Part shown: positions 8,193 through 16,589 of the stretch, one piece after another | Numbering within the stretch: position 1 is the stretch's first letter | Layout: each line of letters opens with the position of its first letter | Assembly (NCBI RefSeq): GCF_900590885.1 | Contig: NZ_UUON01000048.1 | Location: forward strand, 248,001-312,000 | Length of the DNA: 64,000 bases | Source of the DNA: Pseudomonas viridiflava | GTDB taxonomy: Bacteria; Pseudomonadota; Gammaproteobacteria; Pseudomonadales; Pseudomonadaceae | Direction: 5' to 3' | Translations under genes and position numbers: made by a program | The notes under the pieces: generated by a model | The model's input: only the letters and a program-made list of their open reading frames with translations | What the model was told of the DNA's origin: nothing | Databases searched by the model: none

Positions 8193-8687
8193 ATGACGAA
8201 CAAAGACGTAAGCAAAGTTAAGCGCAAAGGCACCTTCAAAAGCGCACCGCTGCCGGTCGAGGCCCACGTTGGCCCGGAACTGGCTGGCGAAGAGCTGGTG
8301 AAAGTGGCCGTTGCCGCTCTGGAAGACGTTAAGGCCCAGGACATTCAGGTGCTGGACGTACGCGACAAGCAGAGCATCACCGACTTCATGATCATCGCCA
8401 CCGGTACCTCCAACCGCCAGATCGGCGCGATGCTCGACAAGGTTCGCGAAGCCGTCAAAGCCCAGGGCGTGAAGCCACTGGGTGAAGAAGGCAAGGGCGA
8501 CAGCGACTGGGTACTGCTGGACATGGACGACGTGATCGTTCACATGATGACCAGCAACGCGCGTCAGTTCTACGACCTGGAGCGTCTGTGGAAAGGCGCC
8601 GAGCAAAGCCGTGCTGCCGACGGCAAGCACCATAGCCCGGAAGTGGGCCACGCGCACTTCGACAAGCTCAACAAAGACCAGGAATAA
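8193..8687 (+). CDS. rsfS: Ribosomal silencing factor RsfS
   Basis: RsfS binds ribosomal protein uL14 and blocks joining of the 30S and 50S subunits when nutrients are low. The core spans residues about 32-140, with IQVLDVRDKQSITDFMIIATG and the DWVLLDMDDVIVHMM strand. The 164-residue product carries about 30 basic N-terminal residues and a C-terminal tail that E. coli RsfS lacks. No other Met lies before the core, so the start at 8193 is the only plausible ATG. Its ribosome site is weak, and the start overlaps the stop of a short upstream frame (ATGA), suggesting coupling. Confidence 0.93.
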   Translation: MTNKDVSKVKRKGTFKSAPLPVEAHVGPELAGEELVKVAVAALEDVKAQDIQVLDVRDKQSITDFMIIATGTSNRQIGAMLDKVREAVKAQGVKPLGEEGKGDSDWVLLDMDDVIVHMMTSNARQFYDLERLWKGAEQSRAADGKHHSPEVGHAHFDKLNKDQE

Positions 8688-8696
8688 GGAACGGCT

Positions 8697-9164
8697 GTGC
8701 GCCTGCGTCTGATTGCTGTCGGTTCACGCATGCCCAAGTGGGTGGAAGAAGGTTGGCACGAGTATGCCAAGCGTCTGCCCGCTGAGCTGTCGCTGGAACT
8801 GGTAGAGATTCCGCTCAATACCCGGGGCAAGAATGCCGACGTGGCGCGCTTTATCCGTCAGGAAGGCGAAGCCATGCTGGCCAAGGTCGGCCCCAACGAG
8901 CGCATCGTCACCCTCGAAGTGCACGGCAAGCCCTGGAGCACCGAGCAGTTGGCGGTGGAACTGGATCGCTGGCGCCTGGATTCGCGTACGGTCAACTTCA
9001 TGGTGGGCGGCCCCGAGGGGCTGGCGCCGGAAGTCTGTGCGCGGGCCGACCAGCGCTGGTCGCTGTCGGCGCTGACGCTGCCGCACCCGTTGGTAAGGAT
9101 TCTGATCGGTGAACAGCTGTATCGCGCCTGGACAGTTCTGTCCGGGCACCCTTACCACAAATAA
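8697..9164 (+). CDS. rlmH: 23S rRNA (pseudouridine1915-N3)-methyltransferase
   Basis: RlmH is a SPOUT-family methyltransferase that uses S-adenosylmethionine to methylate pseudouridine 1915 in helix 69 of 23S rRNA on assembled 70S ribosomes. The 155-residue length is exact for the family. The trefoil-knot signatures [12 protein letters not shown] and [18 protein letters not shown] are present. It starts with GTG eight bases after a GGAATAAGGA segment. It lies nine bases after rsfS and sixteen before mrdA, so it is part of the same transcript. Confidence 0.96.
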
Positions 9165-9179
9165 TCTGCGCCCCTCCCG

Positions 9180-11081
9180 ATGACCCAGCCGATCCGCATC
9201 AAGGACCACGAGAAAGACGCACGTCTTGTACGCGCGCGCGTGGTATTTGGCGCGGTCATGGTGGTGGCCTTGTTGGGTGTGTTGATTGCGCGCCTGTATT
9301 TCCTGCAGGTGATCCAGTACGACTATCACTCCACGTTGTCGGAAAACAACCGGGTGCATGTGCAACCGATTCCGCCGACCCGTGGGCTGATTTTCGACCG
9401 CAATGGCGTGGTGGTCGCGGATAACCGCCCCAGCTTCAGCTTGAGCATGACCCGCGAGCGTTCCGGCGACTGGCAGCAGATCCTCGATGTGATCGTCGAG
9501 GTGCTGCAACTCACCCCGGAAGACCGAGTGATCTTCGAAAAGCGCATGAAGCAGGGGCGCCGGCCATTCGAGCCGGTGCCGATCCTGTTTGAGCTGACCG
9601 AAGAGCAGATCGCACGGATCGCGGTGAACCAGTTCCGCCTGCCGGGCGTGGAAGTGGTGGCGCAGTTGGTGCGCCATTACCCGCAAGGGCCGCACTTTGC
9701 GCACTCGGTCGGCTACATGGGGCGGATCAACGAGAAAGAGCTGAAAACCCTCGATCCGGTCAACTACAGCGGCACCCACCATATCGGCAAAACCGGCATC
9801 GAGCGTTTCTACGAGCCGGAGTTGCACGGCCAGGTGGGTTACGAGGAAGTCGAGACCAACGCCCGCGGCCGCGTATTGCGTGTGCTCAAGCGCACCGATC
9901 CGGTGCCGGGCAAGGACATTGTGCTGAGCCTGGACATCAAGCTGCAGGAAGCCGCCGAGATGGCCTTGGGCGGCCGACGTGGCGCCGTGGTGGCGCTGGA
10001 CCCGAAGACCGGCGAAGTACTGGCAATGGTCAGCCAGCCGAGTTTCGACCCCAACCTGTTCGTGACCGGCATCAGCTTCAAGGCCTACGCCGAGCTGCGG
10101 GATTCCATCGACCGGCCACTGTTCAACCGCGTACTGCGCGGCCTGTACCCGCCGGGTTCGACGATCAAGCCGGCGGTGGCGATTGCCGGTCTCGACGCGG
10201 GCGTGGTCACGGCCTCCAGCCGGGTGTTCGACCCGGGCTACTACATGCTGCCCAACTACGATCACAAATACCGTAACTGGAACCGCACCGGTGACGGCTA
10301 TGTCGATTTGGACACCGCGATCATGCGCTCCAACGACACCTATTTTTACGACCTGGCCCACAAGCTGGGGATTGATCGCTTGTCGACCTACATGGGCAAG
10401 TTCGGCCTGGGTCAGAAAGTCTCCCTGGATATGTTCGAAGAATCCCCTGGCCTGATGCCCTCACGGGAGTGGAAGCGCGCGACCCGCCGCCAGGCGTGGT
10501 TCCCGGGTGAGACCCTGATTCTCGGGATCGGCCAGGGCTATATGCAGGCCACGCCTTTGCAACTGGCCCAGGCGACGGCGCTGGTGGCCAACAAAGGCCT
10601 GTGGAACCGCCCGCACCTGGCCCGCACCATCGAAGGCGAGAAGCCGGTGGATGACAACCCGATCCCGGACATCGTGCTGCGCGACCCGTCCGACTGGACC
10701 AAGGTCAACCACGGTATGCAGCAGGTCATGCATGGCGCCCGTGGTACCGCGCGCAAGGCGGCCATCGGCGCGCAGTACCGCATTGCCGGCAAGAGCGGTA
10801 CGGCCCAGGTGGTCGCGATCAAGCAGGGCGAAAAATATGACCGCTCCAAGGTCCAGGAACGCCACCGTGACCACGCCTTGTTTGTTGGTTTTGCGCCAGC
10901 CGACGACCCGAAAATCGTGGTGGCGGTGATGGTCGAAAACGGCGAGTCCGGCTCCGGCGTGGCCGCCCCTGTGGTGCGCCAAGTGATGGACGCCTGGCTG
11001 TTGGCCGACGACGGCAGACTCAAGCCCGAATATGGCGGTCCCCCTTCAAGCACCACCGAGGTTACGGCCAGTGAAGAGTAA
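9180..11081 (+). CDS. mrdA: Penicillin-binding protein 2 (elongasome transpeptidase)
   Basis: PBP2 cross-links peptidoglycan during lateral wall growth and partners with RodA, encoded next. The 633-residue protein has a cytoplasmic N terminus, one membrane anchor at residues about 22-42, a pedestal domain, and a transpeptidase domain with Ser327 in the STIK motif, Ser384 in SND, and the KSGTAQ motif at Lys538. It is the target of mecillinam in related bacteria. The stop slightly precedes rodA, with possible overlap depending on the rodA start. P. aeruginosa calls this gene pbpA. Confidence 0.97.
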   Translation: MTQPIRIKDHEKDARLVRARVVFGAVMVVALLGVLIARLYFLQVIQYDYHSTLSENNRVHVQPIPPTRGLIFDRNGVVVADNRPSFSLSMTRERSGDWQQILDVIVEVLQLTPEDRVIFEKRMKQGRRPFEPVPILFELTEEQIARIAVNQFRLPGVEVVAQLVRHYPQGPHFAHSVGYMGRINEKELKTLDPVNYSGTHHIGKTGIERFYEPELHGQVGYEEVETNARGRVLRVLKRTDPVPGKDIVLSLDIKLQEAAEMALGGRRGAVVALDPKTGEVLAMVSQPSFDPNLFVTGISFKAYAELRDSIDRPLFNRVLRGLYPPGSTIKPAVAIAGLDAGVVTASSRVFDPGYYMLPNYDHKYRNWNRTGDGYVDLDTAIMRSNDTYFYDLAHKLGIDRLSTYMGKFGLGQKVSLDMFEESPGLMPSREWKRATRRQAWFPGETLILGIGQGYMQATPLQLAQATALVANKGLWNRPHLARTIEGEKPVDDNPIPDIVLRDPSDWTKVNHGMQQVMHGARGTARKAAIGAQYRIAGKSGTAQVVAIKQGEKYDRSKVQERHRDHALFVGFAPADDPKIVVAVMVENGESGSGVAAPVVRQVMDAWLLADDGRLKPEYGGPPSSTTEVTASEE

Positions 11082-11112
11082 TTTTGACCGCATCCTCTCC
11101 AGTGAGGATGTA

Positions 11113-12216
11113 ATGCGTCGCCGCGCGACGTTATTGCAGCGCATGCACATTGATGGCCCGTTGCTGATCCTGCTGCTGACCCTCGCAGCCGGCAGCCTGT
11201 TCGTGCTGTATTCGGCCAGTGGCAAGAACTGGGATTTGCTGATCAAGCAGGCGTCCTCGTTCGGCCTGGGCCTGTTGTCGATGGTGGTGATCGCCCAACT
11301 GGAGCCGCGCTTCATGGCGCGCTGGGTGCCGTTGGGGTATGTCGCTGGCGTATTGCTGCTGGTGGTGGTGGACGTGATGGGCCACAACGCCATGGGCGCG
11401 ACCCGCTGGATCAACATTCCGGGGGTGATTCGCTTCCAGCCGTCGGAATTCATGAAGATCCTGATGCCGGCCACCATCGCCTGGTACCTGTCAAAGCGCA
11501 CCTTGCCGCCGCAGCTCAAGCACGTGGGCATCAGCCTGATCCTGATTGGCGTGCCGTTTATCCTGATCGTGCGCCAGCCTGACCTCGGCACGTCGCTGCT
11601 GATTTTGGCCGGCGGTGCGTTCGTGCTGTTTATGGGCGGGCTGCGCTGGCGCTGGATCCTCAGCGTGCTGGCGGCCGCCGTGCCGGTGGCGGTGGCCATG
11701 TGGTTCTTTTTTATGCACGACTACCAGAAGCAGCGGATCCTCACGTTCCTCGACCCGGAAAGCGACCCGTTGGGCACCGGCTGGAACATCATCCAGTCCA
11801 AGGCCGCCATCGGTTCCGGCGGAGTATTTGGTAAGGGTTGGTTACTGGGCACTCAGTCGCATCTGGACTTTTTGCCCGAGAGCCACACCGACTTCATTAT
11901 TGCGGTGATGGGCGAAGAGTTCGGCCTGGTGGGCATTTGCGCGCTGTTGCTGATCTATTTGCTGTTGATCGGGCGTGGGTTGGTGATCACTGCGCAGGCG
12001 CAGACGCTGTTCGGCAAACTGCTCGCCGGCAGCCTGACCATGACTTTTTTTGTTTACGTTTTCGTCAACATCGGTATGGTCAGTGGCCTGTTGCCGGTGG
12101 TTGGGGTGCCGTTGCCGTTCATTAGCTACGGCGGAACTTCGCTGGTGACATTGCTGTCAGCGTTTGGGGTTTTGATGTCGATTCATACGCATCGCAAATG
12201 GATCGCACAGGTTTGA
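11113..12216 (+). CDS. rodA: Rod-shape peptidoglycan glycosyltransferase RodA
   Basis: RodA is a SEDS-family glycosyltransferase that polymerises lipid II in the elongasome together with PBP2. The 367-residue product has about ten membrane helices and the SEDS signatures GATRWINIPGVIRFQPSEFMK, RQPDLGTSLL and PLPFISYGGTS. The ATG at 11113, with GAGG five bases ahead, gives the usual length. A GTG at 11071 overlapping mrdA would add 14 residues and also has a GAGG ahead, so the start is uncertain. It is followed closely by mltB. Confidence 0.95.
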   Translation: MRRRATLLQRMHIDGPLLILLLTLAAGSLFVLYSASGKNWDLLIKQASSFGLGLLSMVVIAQLEPRFMARWVPLGYVAGVLLLVVVDVMGHNAMGATRWINIPGVIRFQPSEFMKILMPATIAWYLSKRTLPPQLKHVGISLILIGVPFILIVRQPDLGTSLLILAGGAFVLFMGGLRWRWILSVLAAAVPVAVAMWFFFMHDYQKQRILTFLDPESDPLGTGWNIIQSKAAIGSGGVFGKGWLLGTQSHLDFLPESHTDFIIAVMGEEFGLVGICALLLIYLLLIGRGLVITAQAQTLFGKLLAGSLTMTFFVYVFVNIGMVSGLLPVVGVPLPFISYGGTSLVTLLSAFGVLMSIHTHRKWIAQV

Positions 12217-12227
12217 ATAAGGTGAAG

Positions 12228-13244
12228 ATGTCAATGCAAGTAATGCGCGGCTGGGCGACTCGGCATGCGTCCTGGATGGGCCTGATTGGGCTGCTGGGCG
12301 CGACGCAAGAGGCGCAGGCCGGTGACTACGATGGTTCACCCCAGGTCGCCGAATTTGTCGGTGAGATGACCCGCGACTACGGTTTTGCCGGTGAACAGCT
12401 GATGGGCGTGTTCCGCGAGGCGCAGAAAAAGCAGGCGATCCTCGACGCCATCTCCCGCCCCGCCGAGCGCGTGAAGCAGTGGAAAGAATACCGCCCGATG
12501 TTCCTCACCGACGCCCGCGTGGCCCGCGGTGTGGACTTCTGGCGCCAGCACGAAGCCGTGCTGGCCCGCGCCGAGCAGGAATACGGTGTGCCGGCCCAGG
12601 TGATCGTCGCCATTATCGGCATCGAAACCTTCTACGGCCGCAACACTGGCAGCTATCGGGTGATCGACGCCTTGTCGACCCTGGGCTTCGACTACCCGCC
12701 GCGCGCCGACTTCTTCCGCAAGGAGCTGCGCGAGTTCCTGCTGCTGGCCCGCGAAGAACAAGTCGACCCGCTGACCCTCAAGGGCTCCTATGCCGGAGCC
12801 ATGGGCTTGCCGCAGTTCATGCCGAGCAGCTTTCGCGCCTATGCGGTGGATTTCGACGGCGACGGCCACATCAATATCTGGAGCAACCCCGATGACGCCA
12901 TCGGCAGCGTGGCCAGCTACTTCAAGCGCCACGGCTGGGTAGCCGGCGAGCCGGTAGTGCTGCGCGCCGATGTCACCGGTGATCGTGCCGACGAAGGTTT
13001 GACCCAGGGCATCGAGCCGGCCAAGACGGTCGGGGAGTTGCGGGCGCTGGGCTGGTCGAGTCAGAATGCGCCACGCGACGAGATGCCGGTCACGGCGTTC
13101 CGCCTCGAAGGCGAAAACGGCCCGGAATACTGGATGGGCCTGAAGAATTTTTACGCAATCACGCGTTATAACCGCAGTGTGATGTACGCCATGGCCGTGC
13201 ATCAGCTGTCAGACATGCTGGTCCAAGCACGGGGCAACAAGTAA
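12228..13244 (+). CDS. mltB: Lytic murein transglycosylase B
   Basis: The enzyme cleaves the MurNAc-GlcNAc bond of peptidoglycan to form 1,6-anhydro ends, acting from the periplasm. The 338-residue product has an N-terminal signal (residues about 1-26), but its processing site near AQAGD lacks a lipobox Cys, so it is probably soluble, like SltB1 of P. aeruginosa. The catalytic Glu lies in IIGIETFYGRNTG, followed by GSYAGAMGLPQFMPSS and a DFDGDGHINIW calcium loop. The start has AAGGTG six bases ahead. Its stop overlaps the rlpA start as TAATG. Confidence 0.94.
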   Translation: MSMQVMRGWATRHASWMGLIGLLGATQEAQAGDYDGSPQVAEFVGEMTRDYGFAGEQLMGVFREAQKKQAILDAISRPAERVKQWKEYRPMFLTDARVARGVDFWRQHEAVLARAEQEYGVPAQVIVAIIGIETFYGRNTGSYRVIDALSTLGFDYPPRADFFRKELREFLLLAREEQVDPLTLKGSYAGAMGLPQFMPSSFRAYAVDFDGDGHINIWSNPDDAIGSVASYFKRHGWVAGEPVVLRADVTGDRADEGLTQGIEPAKTVGELRALGWSSQNAPRDEMPVTAFRLEGENGPEYWMGLKNFYAITRYNRSVMYAMAVHQLSDMLVQARGNK

Positions 13245-14242
13245 TGCGGGTATCGCCGTTCAAACAACCGCTCAAGCTGGTGGCGTTCGCCGCGTTGTCC
13301 CTGCTGGTCGTCAGTTGCTCCACCAGCCGGGGGCCGGCGCAGAAGTCCGGCGGCACCGCGGTGCGTTCCCAGCCGGGGCTGGACATTAACCGCGCGCACA
13401 AAGACGGCGCGCCGTGGTGGGACGTCGACGTGTCGAAGATCCCGGATGCCACGCCGACCCTGCACACCGGTCCGTACAAGGCCAACCCTTATACGGTGCT
13501 GGGCAAGAGCTACTTCCCGCTGCAAGAGTCCAAGACCTACGTGCAATCGGGCACGGCGTCCTGGTACGGCACCAAGTTCCATGGCCAGAACACCGCCAAC
13601 GGCGAAGTGTATGACCTGTACGGCATGAGCGCGGCCCACAAGACCCTGCCGCTGCCCAGCTATGTACGCGTGACCAACCTGGACAACAACCGCACGGTGA
13701 TCCTGCGGGTCAACGACCGTGGGCCGTTCTACTCGGACCGGATCATCGACTTGTCCTACGCCGCCGCCAAGAAGCTCGGCTATGCCGAAACCGGTACCGC
13801 GCGCGTGAAGGTCGAAGGCATCGACCCGGCCCAGTACTGGGCCCAGCGTGGCAAGCCGGCGCCGTTGATGCTCAACGAGCCGCAAACCGCGCAACCGCAA
13901 GTGACCGCCTCGACTGGCAAGATCGAACAGTGGACGCCGCCGCCGGCGCAGCACGCTCCGGATACTGTGGTCGTGCCCCACGCTGCACCGGGCGCCTCGC
14001 TGGCCGGTGGCCAATACCTGCAGGTCGGCGCTTTCGCCAACCCGGATGCGGCGGAACTGTTAAGGTCCAAGCTCAGCGGTATGGTCAACGCGCCGGTTTT
14101 CATCAGTTCCATCGTGCGTAACCAGCAGACGTTGCACCGGGTGCGCATGGGCCCGATCAGCTCGCCGAGCGAAGTCGCGCAAGTCCAGAACAGCGTGCGT
14201 ATGGCCAACCTGGGGCAACCTAGCGTGGTCACCGCCGAGTAA
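13244..14242 (+). CDS. rlpA: RlpA family septal lytic transglycosylase lipoprotein
   Basis: RlpA cleaves glycan strands that have lost their stem peptides and helps daughter cells separate. The 332-residue protein has a lipobox LLVVSC (Cys25), a double-psi beta-barrel at residues about 95-195 (ASWYGTKFHGQNTANGE, VRVNDRGPF-type residues), a proline-rich linker and a C-terminal SPOR domain (about 255-330) that binds denuded septal glycan. It is translationally coupled to mltB by a one-base overlap. The pairing of an MltB-type enzyme with RlpA suggests joint glycan processing. Confidence 0.95.
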   Translation: MRVSPFKQPLKLVAFAALSLLVVSCSTSRGPAQKSGGTAVRSQPGLDINRAHKDGAPWWDVDVSKIPDATPTLHTGPYKANPYTVLGKSYFPLQESKTYVQSGTASWYGTKFHGQNTANGEVYDLYGMSAAHKTLPLPSYVRVTNLDNNRTVILRVNDRGPFYSDRIIDLSYAAAKKLGYAETGTARVKVEGIDPAQYWAQRGKPAPLMLNEPQTAQPQVTASTGKIEQWTPPPAQHAPDTVVVPHAAPGASLAGGQYLQVGAFANPDAAELLRSKLSGMVNAPVFISSIVRNQQTLHRVRMGPISSPSEVAQVQNSVRMANLGQPSVVTAE

Positions 14243-14254
14243 TAAAGCATTGAT

Positions 14255-14282
14255 GGTTCAGGCTCGCATGCGCGCCTGAGCC
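14255..14282 (+). terminator. Stem-loop after rlpA
   Basis: A nine-base stem (GGTTCAGGC against GCCTGAGCC, one wobble pair) follows the rlpA stop by 12 bases. No T-run follows, so termination is uncertain. A second hairpin with a GCGA tetraloop at 14380-14395 lies in the dacA leader. Confidence 0.35.
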
Positions 14283-14422
14283 GTGGTTGTTGGCTCGTTG
14301 AACAATAAAAACCCAGGGGCAAGGGGTGAGCGGGCAACCGAACACGTGACAGTCTGGTAGCGGGCTGTCTGAATAAGTTTTGCCCGCGAGGGCAAGTTTC
14401 CATAAGCAATTTCGAGAGACGG

Positions 14423-15580
14423 ATGAACATCACCACCTTAGCCAAACGCACGTGCCTGCTTCTTTCGCTGATCATCACCCCGGCCGCCTGGGCGGTTGAA
14501 ATGGTGCCGGCTTCCCCGCAACTGGCTGCCAAGGCCTGGGTCCTCATGGATGCCGCCAGCGGTAACGTGCTGGTCGAGAACAACGGTGACCAGCGCCTGC
14601 CACCGGCCAGCCTGACCAAGCTGATGACCGCCTATATCGCGACCCTGGAAATCCGTCGCGGCCAGATCGGCGAGAACGACCCGGTGACCGTCAGCGAAAA
14701 CGCCTGGCGTACTGGCGGTTCGCGCATGTTCATCAAGGTCGGCTCGCAAGTCACCGTGAGCGACCTGCTGCACGGCATCATCATCCAGTCCGGCAACGAC
14801 GCCAGCGTGGCTCTGTCCGAGCACATCGCCGGCAGCGAAGACGCGTTCGCCGACATGATGAACAAAACCGTGGCCGACCTGGGCATGACCAACAGCCACT
14901 TCATGAACCCGACCGGTCTGCCGAACCCTGAGCACTACTCGTCGGCTCACGACATGGCGATCCTGGCCCGCGCGATCATCCGCGTTGACCCGGTGCACTA
15001 CGCGATCTACTCCCAGAAGGAGTTCTTCTGGAACAACATCAAGCAGCCTAACCGCAACCTGCTGCTGTGGCGTGACAAGACCGTCGACGGTCTGAAAACC
15101 GGCCACACCGAAGAAGCCGGCTACTGCATGGTGTCCTCGGCTGTACGTGACGGCCAGCGCCTGATCGCCGTGGTATTTGGTACCAACAGCGAGCAGGCCC
15201 GCGCGGCCGAGACGCAAAAACTGCTGACTTACGGTTTCCGCTTCTTCGAAACCCAGACCTTCTATCAGAAGGGTGCAGAGCTGGCGACCGCTCCGGTATG
15301 GAAAGGCGCAACCTCGCAAGTCAAGGCCGGCCTGGCTGAAGACCTGACCCTGACCATGCCTAAAGGCCAGCTCAAAAAGCTCGCGGCCAGCATGACCATG
15401 AACCCGCAACTGGTTGCGCCAATTGCCAAGGGTGACGTGATCGGCAAGGTCGAAGTGAAGCTGGACGACAAGGTGGTGCACAGCGCCGACCTGATCGCGC
15501 TGGACGCCGTCGACGAAGGTGGTATCTTCCGCCGCGTGTGGGATAGCATCCGTCTATTCTTCTACAGCTTGTTCAACTGA
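14423..15580 (+). CDS. dacA: D-alanyl-D-alanine carboxypeptidase (PBP5)
   Basis: The enzyme removes the terminal D-Ala from peptidoglycan pentapeptides in the periplasm and so limits cross-linking. The 385-residue product has a signal peptide ending AAWA, an S11 domain with Ser63-x-x-Lys66 (SLTK), Ser123-Gly-Asn, and Lys225-Thr-Gly, a C-terminal beta domain, and an amphipathic C-terminal helix (RVWDSIRLFFYSLF) that anchors it to the inner membrane. It has a 180-base upstream gap, so it may have its own promoter. The P. aeruginosa counterpart is named dacC. Confidence 0.96.
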   Translation: MNITTLAKRTCLLLSLIITPAAWAVEMVPASPQLAAKAWVLMDAASGNVLVENNGDQRLPPASLTKLMTAYIATLEIRRGQIGENDPVTVSENAWRTGGSRMFIKVGSQVTVSDLLHGIIIQSGNDASVALSEHIAGSEDAFADMMNKTVADLGMTNSHFMNPTGLPNPEHYSSAHDMAILARAIIRVDPVHYAIYSQKEFFWNNIKQPNRNLLLWRDKTVDGLKTGHTEEAGYCMVSSAVRDGQRLIAVVFGTNSEQARAAETQKLLTYGFRFFETQTFYQKGAELATAPVWKGATSQVKAGLAEDLTLTMPKGQLKKLAASMTMNPQLVAPIAKGDVIGKVEVKLDDKVVHSADLIALDAVDEGGIFRRVWDSIRLFFYSLFN

Positions 15581-15592
15581 TTGTGTGCACCT

Positions 15593-15627
15593 GCAAAGCC
15601 CCGTGTTGATCCGACACGGGGCTTTGC
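15593..15627 (+). terminator. Strong hairpin between dacA and the YbeD-family gene
   Basis: A perfect 14-bp stem (GCAAAGCCCCGTGT and its complement) with a seven-base loop sits 12 bases after the dacA stop. No U-run follows, so it may attenuate or stabilise rather than fully end transcription. Confidence 0.6.
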
Positions 15628-15664
15628 CCGTCGCCACGGCTTACGCTTACGAGGCCGTTACGCC

Positions 15665-15940
15665 ATGACCGATAAAGAAGTAAAGGCGCCAAAGATCGAA
15701 TTCCCGGTGGTTGACTATCCCATCAAGGTGATCAGCGATACCGGTGTCGGCCGTAAAGACCTGATCCTTGAGATCGTGCGCAAGCACGCGACCATCAACG
15801 ATCAGCGCGTGGATGAGCGCTCCAGCTCTACCGGCAAATACACCACGATCCAGTTGCACATCGTTGCGACTGATCAAGACCAGCTCTACAACATCAACAG
15901 CGAACTGCGGGCCACCGGCTTCGTGCACATGGTGCTGTGA
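15665..15940 (+). CDS. YbeD/DUF493 family protein
   Basis: The 91-residue cytosolic protein belongs to the YbeD (DUF493) family, which has an ACT-like fold. It sits between dacA and lipB here as in E. coli, but its role is not settled; an allosteric or lipoate-related function has been suggested. The conserved body runs from about residue 12 (EFPVVDYPIKVI) to the end (ATGFVHMVL). The ATG was chosen because the conserved region starts just after it. Its stop overlaps the lipB start by one base. Confidence 0.92.
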   Translation: MTDKEVKAPKIEFPVVDYPIKVISDTGVGRKDLILEIVRKHATINDQRVDERSSSTGKYTTIQLHIVATDQDQLYNINSELRATGFVHMVL

Positions 15941-16587
15941 TGTCTCACGTTTTGGGCTTTCGCGAGCTTGGCCAGATGGCCTATGAGCCCGTCTGGCACG
16001 CCATGCAGCGTTTCACCAATGAACGCGGCAGCTCGGCCGCCGATGAAATATGGCTGGTGGAGCACCCGCCGGTTTTCACCCAGGGCCAGGCCGGCAAGGC
16101 TGAGCATCTGTTGCTGCCGGGGGATATTCCGGTGGTGCAGGTCGACCGAGGTGGCCAAGTGACTTACCATGGCCCCGGTCAACTGGTGGCTTATCTGTTA
16201 CTGGACGTGCGCGAGCTGGGTTTTGGCGTGCGCGACCTGGTAAGCCGCATGGAAGCTTGCCTCATCGAGCTGCTGGCCAGTTACGGCGTGACCGCCGCGG
16301 CCAAGCCCGATGCACCCGGTGTGTATGTGGACGGCGCGAAAATCGCGTCCCTCGGCTTGCGGATCCGCCACGGATGTTCGTTTCATGGCCTGGCCTTGAA
16401 TGTGGACATGGACCTGGCGCCGTTTCGACGGATCAACCCGTGCGGTTACGCCGGGCTGGCGATGACCCAACTGAGCGACCACGCCACACCGATTAAATTT
16501 GCCGAGGTAAGTGCCCGGCTGCGCGCGCAGCTCGTCAAACACCTCGACTATGCTGAGCAGACGACCCTTACGGGCGGAATCGACTGA
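15940..16587 (+). CDS. lipB: Octanoyl-[acyl carrier protein]-protein N-octanoyltransferase
   Basis: LipB moves the octanoyl group from acyl carrier protein to the lipoyl domains of target enzymes, the first step of lipoate synthesis. The 215-residue protein has the conserved RGGQVTYHGPGQLVAY segment, Lys134 (GAKIASLG) and the acyl-accepting Cys168 (INPCGYAGL). The start used is the ATG that overlaps the upstream stop (TGATG); a GTG three bases earlier is also possible. It is directly followed by lipA. Confidence 0.97.
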   Translation: MSHVLGFRELGQMAYEPVWHAMQRFTNERGSSAADEIWLVEHPPVFTQGQAGKAEHLLLPGDIPVVQVDRGGQVTYHGPGQLVAYLLLDVRELGFGVRDLVSRMEACLIELLASYGVTAAAKPDAPGVYVDGAKIASLGLRIRHGCSFHGLALNVDMDLAPFRRINPCGYAGLAMTQLSDHATPIKFAEVSARLRAQLVKHLDYAEQTTLTGGID

Positions 16588-16589
16588 TT

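Noticed and set aside
8724..10361. A 545-codon leftward open frame opposite mrdA
   Set aside because: It overlaps rlmH and mrdA fully, has a His/Gln/Arg-rich product and no known domain. High GC gives long antisense frames.
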